Below are positions 48,507 to 58,200 of a DNA stretch of 64,000 nucleotides, one piece after another. Each line of letters opens with the position of its first letter. The stretch's first letter is position 1. The position numbers were made by a program, and so were the translations under genes. The notes beneath the pieces were generated by a model, which saw nothing but the letters and a program-made list of their open reading frames with translations, did no database searches and had not been told where the DNA came from. Origin of the DNA: CAYMLL01 sp964390645 (lineage in GTDB: Bacteria > Planctomycetota > UBA8108); NCBI GenBank assembly GCA_964390645.1, contig CAYMLL010000001.1, positions 37,890 through 101,889 on the forward strand, read 5' to 3'.

Positions 48507-49178
48507 CTACTTGGCGATAAGGAGGCGCAGCCGATTGGCCATGCGCTCGGCTCCATTTGCCAGATCCCCCAGCTTCGCAGTGACACGCATCCAGAGCAGG
48601 ACCTCGACCGCGCCGATCTCATTCTCGAGTCCGACGACGATCTTCATCGCGGCGAGCTCGGAGGAGTCCGCGACCGTCTCGTCCTGGTTCAGGTTCTCGA
48701 TCATCGCGAGCACCTTCTCGGCCTCCTCGCCGCCGAAGGACGACTCGACGAGCTCGTCGAACTCCTGAACGATGTCGGCCGCCTCGTGACAAACCCGACA
48801 CGCGTCGGAGACGAGCTGGTTCAGCGGCTCCTTCAGATCCTCATGACACGACAGCCTCCGCAAGCTCAGCAGCGACCCGAGGTCCTGGCAGGTGTCGGCG
48901 ATGGAGTCGATAACCTCCACGATCTCGAGAAGATCGCGACGGTCGATCGGAAGGAAGATGCTCTTCGGCAGATGTCCCCGGATGTCGTTCTTGACCCCGT
49001 CAGCTTCTGATTCGAGATCGTAGATCTCGCGGTTGAGCCGATCGAACTCCGGCATGTTGCCGTCAGCAACCGCACCGATCAGGGCCGGAATACGCTCGAC
49101 GCAAGCACGCGCCTTCTCCATGTGCTCCTGGACCGGTTTGAAAGGACTACGACCGAACAACGCCGCGAGGGCTTTCAT
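48507..49178 (-). CDS. DUF47 / PhoU-like Pit accessory protein (TIGR00153 type)
   Basis: A 223-residue, mostly helical protein: FKPVQEHMEKARACVERIP, YDLESEADGVKNDIRGHLPK, FLPIDRRDLLEIVEVIDSIA and the C-terminal ELAAMKIVVGLENEIGAVE. This is the DUF47 family, structurally related to PhoU, with conserved acidic residues that bind metal. Members are nearly always encoded with a Pit transporter and are thought to regulate it. AGGAGA lies about eleven bases before ATG 49178; the frame open to 49262 lacks a better start. It is the first gene of the phosphate operon, after the Pho-box-like array. Confidence 0.92.
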   Translation of the reverse strand: MKALAALFGRSPFKPVQEHMEKARACVERIPALIGAVADGNMPEFDRLNREIYDLESEADGVKNDIRGHLPKSIFLPIDRRDLLEIVEVIDSIADTCQDLGSLLSLRRLSCHEDLKEPLNQLVSDACRVCHEAADIVQEFDELVESSFGGEEAEKVLAMIENLNQDETVADSSELAAMKIVVGLENEIGAVEVLLWMRVTAKLGDLANGAERMANRLRLLIAK

Positions 49179-49561
49179 CGTCAGAAATTCTCCTGTCTCA
49201 AACCAGGCCCCATCTCGTAGTCCGAACGCTGAGTATGTGGTTCCGACGCTCCACGAAACCAAAAGAGCGGCCGTGAACGGCAGATACGCTACGCCGGAAT
49301 ATTCAAGAGGTCATGAAGACTTTATTAAGCTTTCGTGAATTTCAATCTCGTCGGGAACCCGGCTACGACACGTCCCCCTTCCCACCACGTCGACGAGTGC
49401 GGACTGTCGAGATTCTGCCACCGTGCCACGAGCGCCGGTCCTCGCGCAATCCGGTGACGCGACCCGGTGACGCGTCCGGTTCCACGGACCTCACCAGGAA
49501 GCCCTCCAGGTACGAGCGTGGCAGCGCCCCCGGCGACGAAATCGCAAACTCTCGAGCTCGC
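49179..49561. other. Intergenic region upstream of the phosphate operon
   Basis: This 383-base gap lies between the start of the DUF47 gene and the 3' end of the giant CotH gene, both on the minus strand. It contains the 11-bp periodic array at 49297-49340, which is AT-rich against the high-GC background. No gene was recognised. Confidence 0.5.
49297..49340 (-). promoter_or_regulatory. Pho-box-like array, 11-bp direct repeats
   Basis: Read on the minus strand, consecutive 11-base units are ATTCACGAAAG, CTTAATAAAGT, CTTCATGACCT and CTTGAATATTC. Three begin with CTT followed by an A/T-rich core, and the 11-bp spacing is that of PhoB-type binding sites in other bacteria. The array ends about 118 bases before the DUF47 start. 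A TATCTG at 49281-49286 (minus strand) lies about 11 bases downstream of it and could be the -10 element. Binding by a PhoB-like regulator is inferred. Confidence 0.55.
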
Positions 49562-52500
49562 TCAGAGCCCGTCGACACACTCGAGCGGCCCGTCGCCGTC
49601 CGGGTCCTCGCCAGGGTCGGGGTAGGGAGCTGCGGGCGGCGGGCCCTGCTGAAACAGGTGCGCGAGGATGCGCACGGCGTCGGTGAGATCGACGGTCTCG
49701 TCGTTGTCGGCGTCCCCGGCGTCTCGACAGTTCGACTCGAGCCCCGAGAAGAGATGGCGCAGGATGGCGACCGGATCGCTGATGTCGACCACGCCATCGA
49801 GGTTGAAGTCGCCGCGGATGAACCGCGGAGGCAGTCCCAGCGCGGTGAACTCGAGACGGTTGGAGTCGCCGCTGCCGAAATTGCGCGCGGTGATCGTCGC
49901 CGGGCCGGCGTCGACGAGCGGCACCTCGGCGACCAGCACGCCGGGATCGGCGCCGGGGTCATGGGTGACGAGCGGCGACAGCACACCCCCGAAGAAGACC
50001 TCGATGCCCGCGTGGAGCTCGCTGCCGCGAATGGTCACGCTGTCTCCCGGACGTGCCTCGACAGGCTCCACCGTCGTGAGCACCGGCGGCGGCAAGCCGA
50101 AGGTCGTCGTCACCGTGATCGAATCCGTCGCCGTGACCTCCCCGCTCGTCGCCACCCCGAGTAGCCGAACGTCGTTCTCCCCGGAGACGAGCGGCACGGT
50201 GATGCGCCATCGCGACAGACTAGACCACGTGATCTGCGAACGCTCCTCGAGCCCGTCGACGAGAATCGACTGCACGTCGATGCCTGCGTCGCCCTCGAGG
50301 TCTACCGTCGGAGTATCGAGCGCCAGATCCGCACCACCGTTTGTCGTGATGCGAAAGGCCACCGGGGCCGGCAGCCGACCCCGCACAAAGCGACCGCGCT
50401 GGCCGATGTAGTTGAGGATCCCCCCGAAGTTCCTGCCAGTCTTGGTACCGTAGTGCTCGGTCCAGTGACGCATGTAGTCCGTGTTGTAGACCCGGTCGAT
50501 GATGTCATCGAGGTGGCCGTAGAACCTTCGAAGGTTGCCGGGCAGCTCGATGATCCGACGCAGATTCTGGTCACCGTAGAGGGATGCGCCCGTGCCCCGC
50601 GTGAACGAGAAGTCGGCGTCCCACATCATGACCAGCACCTTGCCGTCTGACGGACGCACGTAGTGCATGTTGTTGTGGTTGTTGCCAAAGGTGTAGCTGT
50701 CGTTGATGCCGGTCAGCGAGTAGACGGCGAAGACGCGCATCCACTCGTCGACATCCATGGTCGCCTCGGTGGCGGCATCCAGCTGCGAACGCGGAGCGCT
50801 GAACGCCTTCGACATGCCGATGAACTGCCGGTAGTCATCACGGGAGCGATTGTTGCGGATCAGGAAGTTCCAGCGGTAGACCTCCTTGTCGTCACCCCAG
50901 TCGCGAATGTCCGCGCCGATGACCCCGTCCGGCAGCGGGATCTTGTAGCCGTTCCCGTCGGCGGTCGTCGGGTGATAGATGAGCTCGAGCTTGAAGAGAG
51001 TACCGTCCCGCCCGTTCTCGAACGCGGACTCGAGAAAGACGTCGTTGTACCGTGCCATGAGAAGGAGCGCATAGCTGGTGTGCTGCCGACGCGGCGCGAT
51101 GACACGAACGAGATCGTCGTACATCGCCGGGATACCGCCCGCGTAGTTCGCCGTATGCTTGACGAGGATCTCGTCCTGCGACTGGATCGGCACGAGCCCG
51201 GACCACCCACCGGAGCGGTCCATAGCGATGCTGCGATGCACACCTCGAAACAGGTGGTCGGCGGGAAAACGGATGTTGAAGCTGACACGGTTGGTGTCGG
51301 GCCGACCGCGCTCGCTGCCGCGCAGACGCACGCCAGCGTCGTAGAACACCTCCTCTTCATTGTAGACGACCGTTGTCCCCACCGGATCGTTCGACATCAG
51401 CTCGATCGAGGCGTAGAGGCGTGATATGTCGGCCGGGGTCATGATGATCCGGACGTTGTGGACGGAGCCGAGCCGAGCCTGCCCGTCGTTCGTCCGGTAG
51501 AGTGCCCTCGAGTCACGGCCGCCGTCGGGATAGGTCGACGATGCACCGAGCCCGTCCTCCGCCTCGACATAAAACTGCACCGTACGCGATGACGACTGGC
51601 CGGGTATCGTGCCCCGGTAGCGGCCTGCGGCGAGGCTCATCGAAGCGCTGCGCCAGGCCCCTCCCTCGACGGAGTACCGGAGCTGCACGCTATCGACGCC
51701 GTCGGGATCATCGACGCCAACGCTGACAACGACCGGCTCTCCAGAGGCCGGAACCACAGGAGCATGCATCATGCCGTCGTAGGTCGGGCCGATGTTGGCC
51801 TGGCGCCGGGAGTTCTCCGCACCCGGCGTTCCCGCGCGCTCGGAGACCGTCACCAGCGTCGTTCGTGGACAGCGGTTGAAATAGAGCCGCGTGTGCACCT
51901 GGTTCGAGCCGACGACCCACCTGGCACGAAACGAGATCTCGTACGTACGACCGTTGGTGACGCCGATGTTGTTCGCGAGCGTCCGCTCGACGTGATTGTG
52001 CATGTGCTCGGTCGCGCCGGTTGCAACGAGACGCAGCACCCGATTGCCCGGGTCATCGGGATCCGTGATGACCTCACTGTGGCGATGCGTGCCCAGAAAA
52101 CGCCATCCGGAGCTACCGCTCGCAAAGCTGCCGTTCTGGATGAGCTGGCGCTCGGCGCCGCCGGGATTCTCGATGACGCTGATGTCGTCGACCAGCACCT
52201 CGCCGCCGTCCAGAAGTCCGAGGCAGAAGTCTCGCCACCGTGTCGGGCCTATGTTGGCCCTCGCGGGCTGCGTGTAGACGTACGTCGTCCACTGCGTCTT
52301 GTCGCTCTCGTCGCTGGCGGCCCAGACCTCGGGACGCGAGTTGTCGGCGTCGGGGTCGCGCAGCTCGATGCTCGCGCCGCCTCCATCAGCGGCGCCCGGC
52401 CACGGCTGGCGGTCGTGGTAGCGCACGACGTCGGCCACGTTGCCGTTCCGATCCTCGAGGACGAGTCGGTCGCTGCGCCCGGACAGGTTGCCCTCGAAGT

Positions 52501-55015
52501 CCCCGACGATCGGGATGTCGGGGTGGAGCCCCTCGAGGAAGACCCGGTCACCGGCGACGACGAGGTAGCCACCTGCCGGAATGGTCTGGCCGTCCTCGAA
52601 CTCGTAGCGAATACCACGAGTCATCCTCCACCCGCTGAGATCAACCGTCGAGGTGCCCCGATTGTGGAGCTCCACCCAGGCCTCGGGGGACTCCGTCGGA
52701 TCGCCGCCCGCGACGTCGACGATCTCACGGGCACTGACCTCGAGTCCGAAGACGACGTCGCTCGAGCCGGCTGTTCTCTGGTGCACCTCGACCGCGATCA
52801 CGTTGCGCCCGCTTCGCAAGCTCGCCGCCGACACCGCGAAGGGACCGGCGAAGGTCGCGTCACCGATAGCCGCAGCGGCCAGTGTCGCGGGCGTCACCGG
52901 GCCGTCAGGCATCCCCTGCCGCAGTACTTCGACACCATTGAGATAGAAGACCGCGCCGTCATCGATGACGCTCCGGAAGAAGATCTCGGTGGCTGCGGGG
53001 TCACCGTCAAAGTCGAACTCCCCGCGAAAGTAGTAGGTGATCGCGCCGAGTGGCAACTCCGTACCCCTGGGAGCGGGCAAGCCGCCGGACTCGTGGTAGA
53101 GCAGCGCGTCGCCGACCTCCCAGCCCGCATCATCGAACGTCGACTGTCGCCAGCCACTCCCCTGACCGTCGCCACTCGCGTCGAAGCGCCACTCGCTGGC
53201 GATCGGCACGATCACGTCGCCGATCACGGTCCCGGCGCTCGGCGCCGGCTCGTTGCGCGGGTTGTAAAAGATCTCGTTGATGACGATCTCGTCGTGAAAA
53301 GAGAACGTGTTGGCGCTACCGAAGGTCGGTCCGTCCGGCACGGCAAGCTCGTTGCCGCCGTCCGGCGAGCGACCCCGTCGTCCGTCCTTCAAGCGTAGCG
53401 CATCGACGACCGCCCCCTTGCCACGGGTGTAGAGAAAGAGACGGGAGTCCACGACGAGCGCAAAACCGAGTTCCGTCGCCGTCAGCACGTGAAACGCGCC
53501 CGTCTCGAGCGTCACCGCCCCGAAGACGTGCTCGCCGACCGTCGTGCCGTGCGCCTCCAGCACCCAGCCCTCGAGGGAGACCCGCGGACCGGTGTTGTAG
53601 AGCTCGATGCGACCCTCTCCCGCCGTGGGAATCTCGGTCTCGTTGATCACGACGCCGATGTCGCTCGTATCGACCTGTCCGCCGCCACCCGAGAAATAAT
53701 CTCCTCCGCCCTGCGTCAGGGAGCGATGGTCGGCAATTTCGGCGGCGTTGAGAGCTCGCTCCCAGATCGCTACCTCGTCGAGCACCCCGGTGAACGGTTC
53801 TCGCCGGCCGCTCATGTTGCCGATGTAGGCCGTCGCGATGCCTCCCGAAGTGATCGTATCACCCGGTGTCAGCACCGTCGTGAAGGCCTCGGCGCCATCG
53901 ACCCAGATCGTCTTCTCGCCGGTCGATGCTCGATAGGTCGCAGCGACGTGATGCGTGCTCCCGTCCTTCAGCCCGGCAAGCGTCGGTCGACCCGCCACGC
54001 CGTCGAGGGGCATGTCGAGCTCACTGTAGGTGCCACCGATGTTCAGACCGAACGACAGCGTGGGCTGTACAGCAGGCGAGATCGCGACGTCACGGGTCCC
54101 CGTGTTTCCATCGTGCTGGAACGAGAAGAAGATCCTGCGGCTGCCGTCCTCCTTGCGGAAAATCTGGTCGTGGTCGTCGACCGCGCCGCTCCACTCGGGA
54201 CGGATCAGCGCCTCGATCGTGATGCCGCCCGACATCGAGAAGCTGTCCCCCTCGCCGTTGCCGACGTTGACGAGAGCGTTCGAACTGTTGTCCAGATCGA
54301 TCGCGCCGTCGCCGACGAGCCCGTCGACCCTGCGGACACCCGAGCCCAGGTTGCCGTGGTTGCCGCCGACAGCATCGACGGCCTGGCCGCTCGACTCGTC
54401 GAAACTCCAGTAGGACACGAGTCCCTGCGCATTCGTCGGCGGCGGCTCGTCCCCGTCTGCAAAGTTGACCCGTCCGGGCGTGCCGCCGATCTCCGCGCTC
54501 GACGTCCAGCTGGCAGTGCGCGAGCTGCGCGTGTCCGGATCGATCTTGGCCAGCGACACCCCGGAACCGTCAGCGGACACCGGCCATTCGCCGCCGACAC
54601 CGTAGCTGACGCGGTCCATCCAGCGGCCGTTGTGGTCGCGAAGCTCGAGACGCTCACCGGCGTTGCTCAACCGTCCGACGAAGGGGCCGAAGGCGCCCGG
54701 GTAGCCGGTCTCGGCCTCGAGCGCGGCGGGGTCGAGCGCGACGACGATGTAGTCGCCACCTTCGACGATCGTCCCCGCGGGAAACTGGTAGAAGACGCCG
54801 TCAGACAGGTACCAGCTCGAGATGTCAACGTCCACCGCCATCTGGTTGTGGAGCTCGATCCACTCCAGCTGCACCTCGCTGGTGGCAGGGTGGTACTGGA
54901 TCTCGTTGAAGACGACGATGCTGTCCGCTCGCCCGGCGCCTGTCCAGGTGAACAAGAACCCGAAGAGCGCCGCACCCATCAACGCGGTGTGAGATTGCCT
55001 CTGGCCTGCACTCAT
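49562..55015 (-). CDS. Giant secreted CotH-kinase protein with lamin-tail, LamG, IPT/TIG and dockerin-like domains
   Basis: An 1817-residue protein. After a signal peptide (about 1-30) comes a lamin-tail domain (IVVFNEIQYHPATSEVQLEW), then a LamG/concanavalin domain at about 200-430 (LVSYWSFDESSGQAVD, GVLDEVAIWERALNAAEI). Further lamin-tail domains (IGVVINETEIPTAGEG; EIVINEIFYNPRNEPAP) and a carbohydrate-binding-like region (LIQNGSFASGSSGWRFLG) follow. The CotH kinase domain spans about 1250-1560, with active-site W1465-D1466-A-D1468 in VMMWDADFSFTRG. An IPT/TIG domain (PPVLTTVEPVEARPGDSVTI) and a C-terminal dockerin-like domain (DFNLDGVVDISDPVAILRH) end it. ATG 55015 gives the signal peptide, although the frame stays open to 55474. 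Confidence 0.9.
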   Translation of the reverse strand: MSAGQRQSHTALMGAALFGFLFTWTGAGRADSIVVFNEIQYHPATSEVQLEWIELHNQMAVDVDISSWYLSDGVFYQFPAGTIVEGGDYIVVALDPAALEAETGYPGAFGPFVGRLSNAGERLELRDHNGRWMDRVSYGVGGEWPVSADGSGVSLAKIDPDTRSSRTASWTSSAEIGGTPGRVNFADGDEPPPTNAQGLVSYWSFDESSGQAVDAVGGNHGNLGSGVRRVDGLVGDGAIDLDNSSNALVNVGNGEGDSFSMSGGITIEALIRPEWSGAVDDHDQIFRKEDGSRRIFFSFQHDGNTGTRDVAISPAVQPTLSFGLNIGGTYSELDMPLDGVAGRPTLAGLKDGSTHHVAATYRASTGEKTIWVDGAEAFTTVLTPGDTITSGGIATAYIGNMSGRREPFTGVLDEVAIWERALNAAEIADHRSLTQGGGDYFSGGGGQVDTSDIGVVINETEIPTAGEGRIELYNTGPRVSLEGWVLEAHGTTVGEHVFGAVTLETGAFHVLTATELGFALVVDSRLFLYTRGKGAVVDALRLKDGRRGRSPDGGNELAVPDGPTFGSANTFSFHDEIVINEIFYNPRNEPAPSAGTVIGDVIVPIASEWRFDASGDGQGSGWRQSTFDDAGWEVGDALLYHESGGLPAPRGTELPLGAITYYFRGEFDFDGDPAATEIFFRSVIDDGAVFYLNGVEVLRQGMPDGPVTPATLAAAAIGDATFAGPFAVSAASLRSGRNVIAVEVHQRTAGSSDVVFGLEVSAREIVDVAGGDPTESPEAWVELHNRGTSTVDLSGWRMTRGIRYEFEDGQTIPAGGYLVVAGDRVFLEGLHPDIPIVGDFEGNLSGRSDRLVLEDRNGNVADVVRYHDRQPWPGAADGGGASIELRDPDADNSRPEVWAASDESDKTQWTTYVYTQPARANIGPTRWRDFCLGLLDGGEVLVDDISVIENPGGAERQLIQNGSFASGSSGWRFLGTHRHSEVITDPDDPGNRVLRLVATGATEHMHNHVERTLANNIGVTNGRTYEISFRARWVVGSNQVHTRLYFNRCPRTTLVTVSERAGTPGAENSRRQANIGPTYDGMMHAPVVPASGEPVVVSVGVDDPDGVDSVQLRYSVEGGAWRSASMSLAAGRYRGTIPGQSSSRTVQFYVEAEDGLGASSTYPDGGRDSRALYRTNDGQARLGSVHNVRIIMTPADISRLYASIELMSNDPVGTTVVYNEEEVFYDAGVRLRGSERGRPDTNRVSFNIRFPADHLFRGVHRSIAMDRSGGWSGLVPIQSQDEILVKHTANYAGGIPAMYDDLVRVIAPRRQHTSYALLLMARYNDVFLESAFENGRDGTLFKLELIYHPTTADGNGYKIPLPDGVIGADIRDWGDDKEVYRWNFLIRNNRSRDDYRQFIGMSKAFSAPRSQLDAATEATMDVDEWMRVFAVYSLTGINDSYTFGNNHNNMHYVRPSDGKVLVMMWDADFSFTRGTGASLYGDQNLRRIIELPGNLRRFYGHLDDIIDRVYNTDYMRHWTEHYGTKTGRNFGGILNYIGQRGRFVRGRLPAPVAFRITTNGGADLALDTPTVDLEGDAGIDVQSILVDGLEERSQITWSSLSRWRITVPLVSGENDVRLLGVATSGEVTATDSITVTTTFGLPPPVLTTVEPVEARPGDSVTIRGSELHAGIEVFFGGVLSPLVTHDPGADPGVLVAEVPLVDAGPATITARNFGSGDSNRLEFTALGLPPRFIRGDFNLDGVVDISDPVAILRHLFSGLESNCRDAGDADNDETVDLTDAVRILAHLFQQGPPPAAPYPDPGEDPDGDGPLECVDGL

Positions 55016-55287
55016 GTGCCTCTCGATCCCGGTCGACCCGAAAGCACCGAGACTACGCTGCGGGAGAGGTTGCGGCAAGCTCCTCGTGAAACGACTGGCA
55101 GATCTTGCGCAGCTCCCCACGGACCCGCTACCATGAACGGCCTGGAGGGATCTTCCGGCTCGCCTTCCTGAACACCGCCGCCACAGCCACGGCGACGAGG
55201 ACGGGAACGACGACCCCGGAACCGCGACGAGGACGGCAACGGGACCCGGAAACGGCGACCCCGGAACAGGGTACAGGGAGACAAGGA

Positions 55288-58200
55288 ATGCTGGGACATC
55301 GATGCGTACTCGGACTGCTCGTGTCGGCGCTCGTGGCAGTTGCGGCGACAGGCACCCTGCAAGCGCAGATCTACTCGGACGACTTCGAGCGCGCCGACGG
55401 TCCCGTCGACGGCTGGACGAACGCCGGTGGCAACTGGGAGATTGCCGGCGGCGAGCTCGTCGGCGGGCCTCCATCCGGAGCCGAGCAGCAGATCTTCGCC
55501 GGCGACCCCGCTCTGGTCTTGCCCGACAGCTACCGCCTCTCGTTCGACATCCGCTGGATCGCGCCCGAGGGCGGCGGCGTCGGCCGCCACGGCGGCGTCA
55601 TGTTCAACTTCCAGGGCGTCGGACCTCGCGGCTCGCAATCCGGCTACCTCGTCTGGTGGATCGACCGAGCAGCCGACAAGGGACTGAACCTGACACGACG
55701 CGACGGTGGCGGATTCAACCACCTCGTCGTCGGCCCCGGCGCCGCGAACGCTCCCGCGGACCCGCCCGAGCGCTGGACGATCGAGGTCGTCGGCCCGACG
55801 ATCCGCGTCTACGGCGACGGCACTCTCTACATCGAGCACGTCGACAGCACGTACCGCGGCGGTCGCTTCGCGATGTTCACCTGGAACGGGGAAGGCCAGC
55901 ACGTCGCGATCGACAACGTCCTGGTCGAGGGAATCGTGCTCGCCGACAATTTCAGCCGCTCGCCCGTCCCGAACTGGACGCCCGTCGGCGGCAACTGGAG
56001 CATCGACGGGGAATCCGAGACCTTGCGGGTCGGCCCGACGGGCGGCGAGATCCAGATCTACGCCGGCAGCCCGCCGGTATCGCTGCCGGAGGAGTTCTCG
56101 CTGTCGGTCGACATGGCGTACCTGGCGCCGGGTACCCACCCGGTCGTCGGACGGCACGCGTCAGTGAACTTCAACTACCAGGAGGCGACAGCCAGGAACG
56201 GCTCCGACGGCTACCAGGTCTTCTGGATCGACCGCGGCAGTGACTTCGGCCTCAACCTCGTCCGCTGGGACGGCGGCGCTCTGGTGCCGCTGGATGCGAA
56301 CGGCACCGGCGACCTCTTCGCCGACCCTCCGGCCAACCTGCGCATCGAGGTGGACGGCGACACGATCCGTGTGTACGGCGACGACGTTCTGGCGATCGAG
56401 GCCGTCGACACCACGTACCGCGGCGGGCTCTTCGCCATCTGGTCGTGGACCGGCGGCCAGGAGCTCCAGGTCGACAATGTCATCGCGACCGCCGGCGACG
56501 AGACACTCTTCGAGGACACCTTCACGCCCGGTCCGATCTCGCTCGGCGACTGGACCGTCATCGAGGGCCTCTGGGAGATCGTCGACGTCGACGGTGACAA
56601 CGCTCTGCGCGCCGGACCCGCGGGCGCTACCGAGCAGAGCATCTTCGCGAACGCGACGCTGCCAGCCGACTTCGTCGCCAGCGTCGACATCGACTGGATC
56701 GCCCCGCAGGGCGGTGGCGTCGGTCGACACGGCGGGGTCTACGTCTGCTGGCAAGAGCCGAGCGGTCGCACCGCCGGGAACGGCAACGGCTACCACATCT
56801 GGTGGATCGACCGCGCGGCCGACCGGGGCTGGAACCTGTTCAAGCAGGTGAACGGCACGTTCAACACGCTCGTATCGGGCACCGCGCCCGCGGGAGCAAG
56901 CCCCGACGGTGCCCTCTCGATCGAGGTCGCCGGTGACAGCATCCGTGTCCACCACAACGGCGAGCTCGTCATCGACCACGACGACAGCCAGTTTCGCCGT
57001 GGCCATATCGGCCTCTGGACCTGGGCCGGCAAGGGGCAGAACGTCGACTTCGACGACGTCGTCGTCTTCGGCGATCCGGTCCAGTGCATCCCCTGCTTCG
57101 CGGTGACGACGGACGCGCCGCGCTTCCCCGGCGAGCCGGTGAGCTTCGACGCCGGCTGTGGCTTCGGCAACATCACCTCGTACAGCTGGGACTTTGGCGA
57201 TGGACAGTCCGACTCGGGCGAGCAGACGGAGCATACCTACGACGAGAGCGGTACCTACACGGTAACGCTGGCGGTCGAAGGCCCGGACGGCTGCCAGGAG
57301 TCGGTCTCGCAGGACATCGAGATCGCCTGCGTCGAGAGCTACGAGTGCGACGGCAGCGTCGCGAGCGACGACTTCGAGGATGGTGATCTCGACGGCTGGA
57401 CGGTGGCGGGCGGCACCTGGAACGTCGACGACGGCGTCGCCGTCGCCGGGCCGGCAGCCGCTGGAGGCGCCGGTGCCGAGCAGCATCTCTTTCTAGACCA
57501 GGCGGTGCCCAACGACGAGGTGACGATCCAGTTCGACTGGGAGTTCCTCTCCTCCGGCAACGTGGCCGGCGTCGGACGCCACGCGGGAATCTACTTCTGC
57601 TGGACCGGCACCGGCGTGCGCTGGGACGGTGGCACGAGAGGCTACCAGCTGTGGTGGATCGACCGTGCGCAGGACCGGGGCCTCGTCCTGGCGGACTGGA
57701 ATCCGGGGCTCTCGCGTATCCTCCATCCGGGCACCTTCGACCTCTTCCCCGAGCCCCCGCAGACCATCCGCATCCAGATCGACGGACCGCGCCTCCGCGT
57801 CTTCGGAGCCGACGTCTGCGCGATCGACATCGAGGACACGACCCACCGGGGTAGCCAGGTCGCTCTCTGGACCTGGGAGCAGGGCCAGCACGTGCGCTTC
57901 GACAACTTCTGCATCGACGGACCACGCCTGGCGCCGTGCTTCGAGGTCGCCAAGAGCGGCCCTACGGTAGTCGGCGGCTCGATCACCTTCGATGGCGACT
58001 GTACGTCCGTGGCCGACGACGTCGAGGACATCCCCCTCCTGAGCTGGGACTTCGGAGACGGCAACGGAGACGACGGCAACATCGTCCGGCACACGTACGC
58101 GGAGCCGGGCACGTACACCGTGACCATGACAGCGGAGATCCCCGGCGAGGTACGGAGCTTCTCGCGGGACATCGCCGTGTCGCCTCTGGCAACGGAGTTC

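Noticed and set aside
55105..55287. N-terminal extension of the first WWIDR protein to an earlier in-frame start
   Set aside because: The extension is low-complexity Thr, Arg and Pro from a tandem-like GC-rich stretch, and the signal peptide begins at 55288 after AGGGAG.
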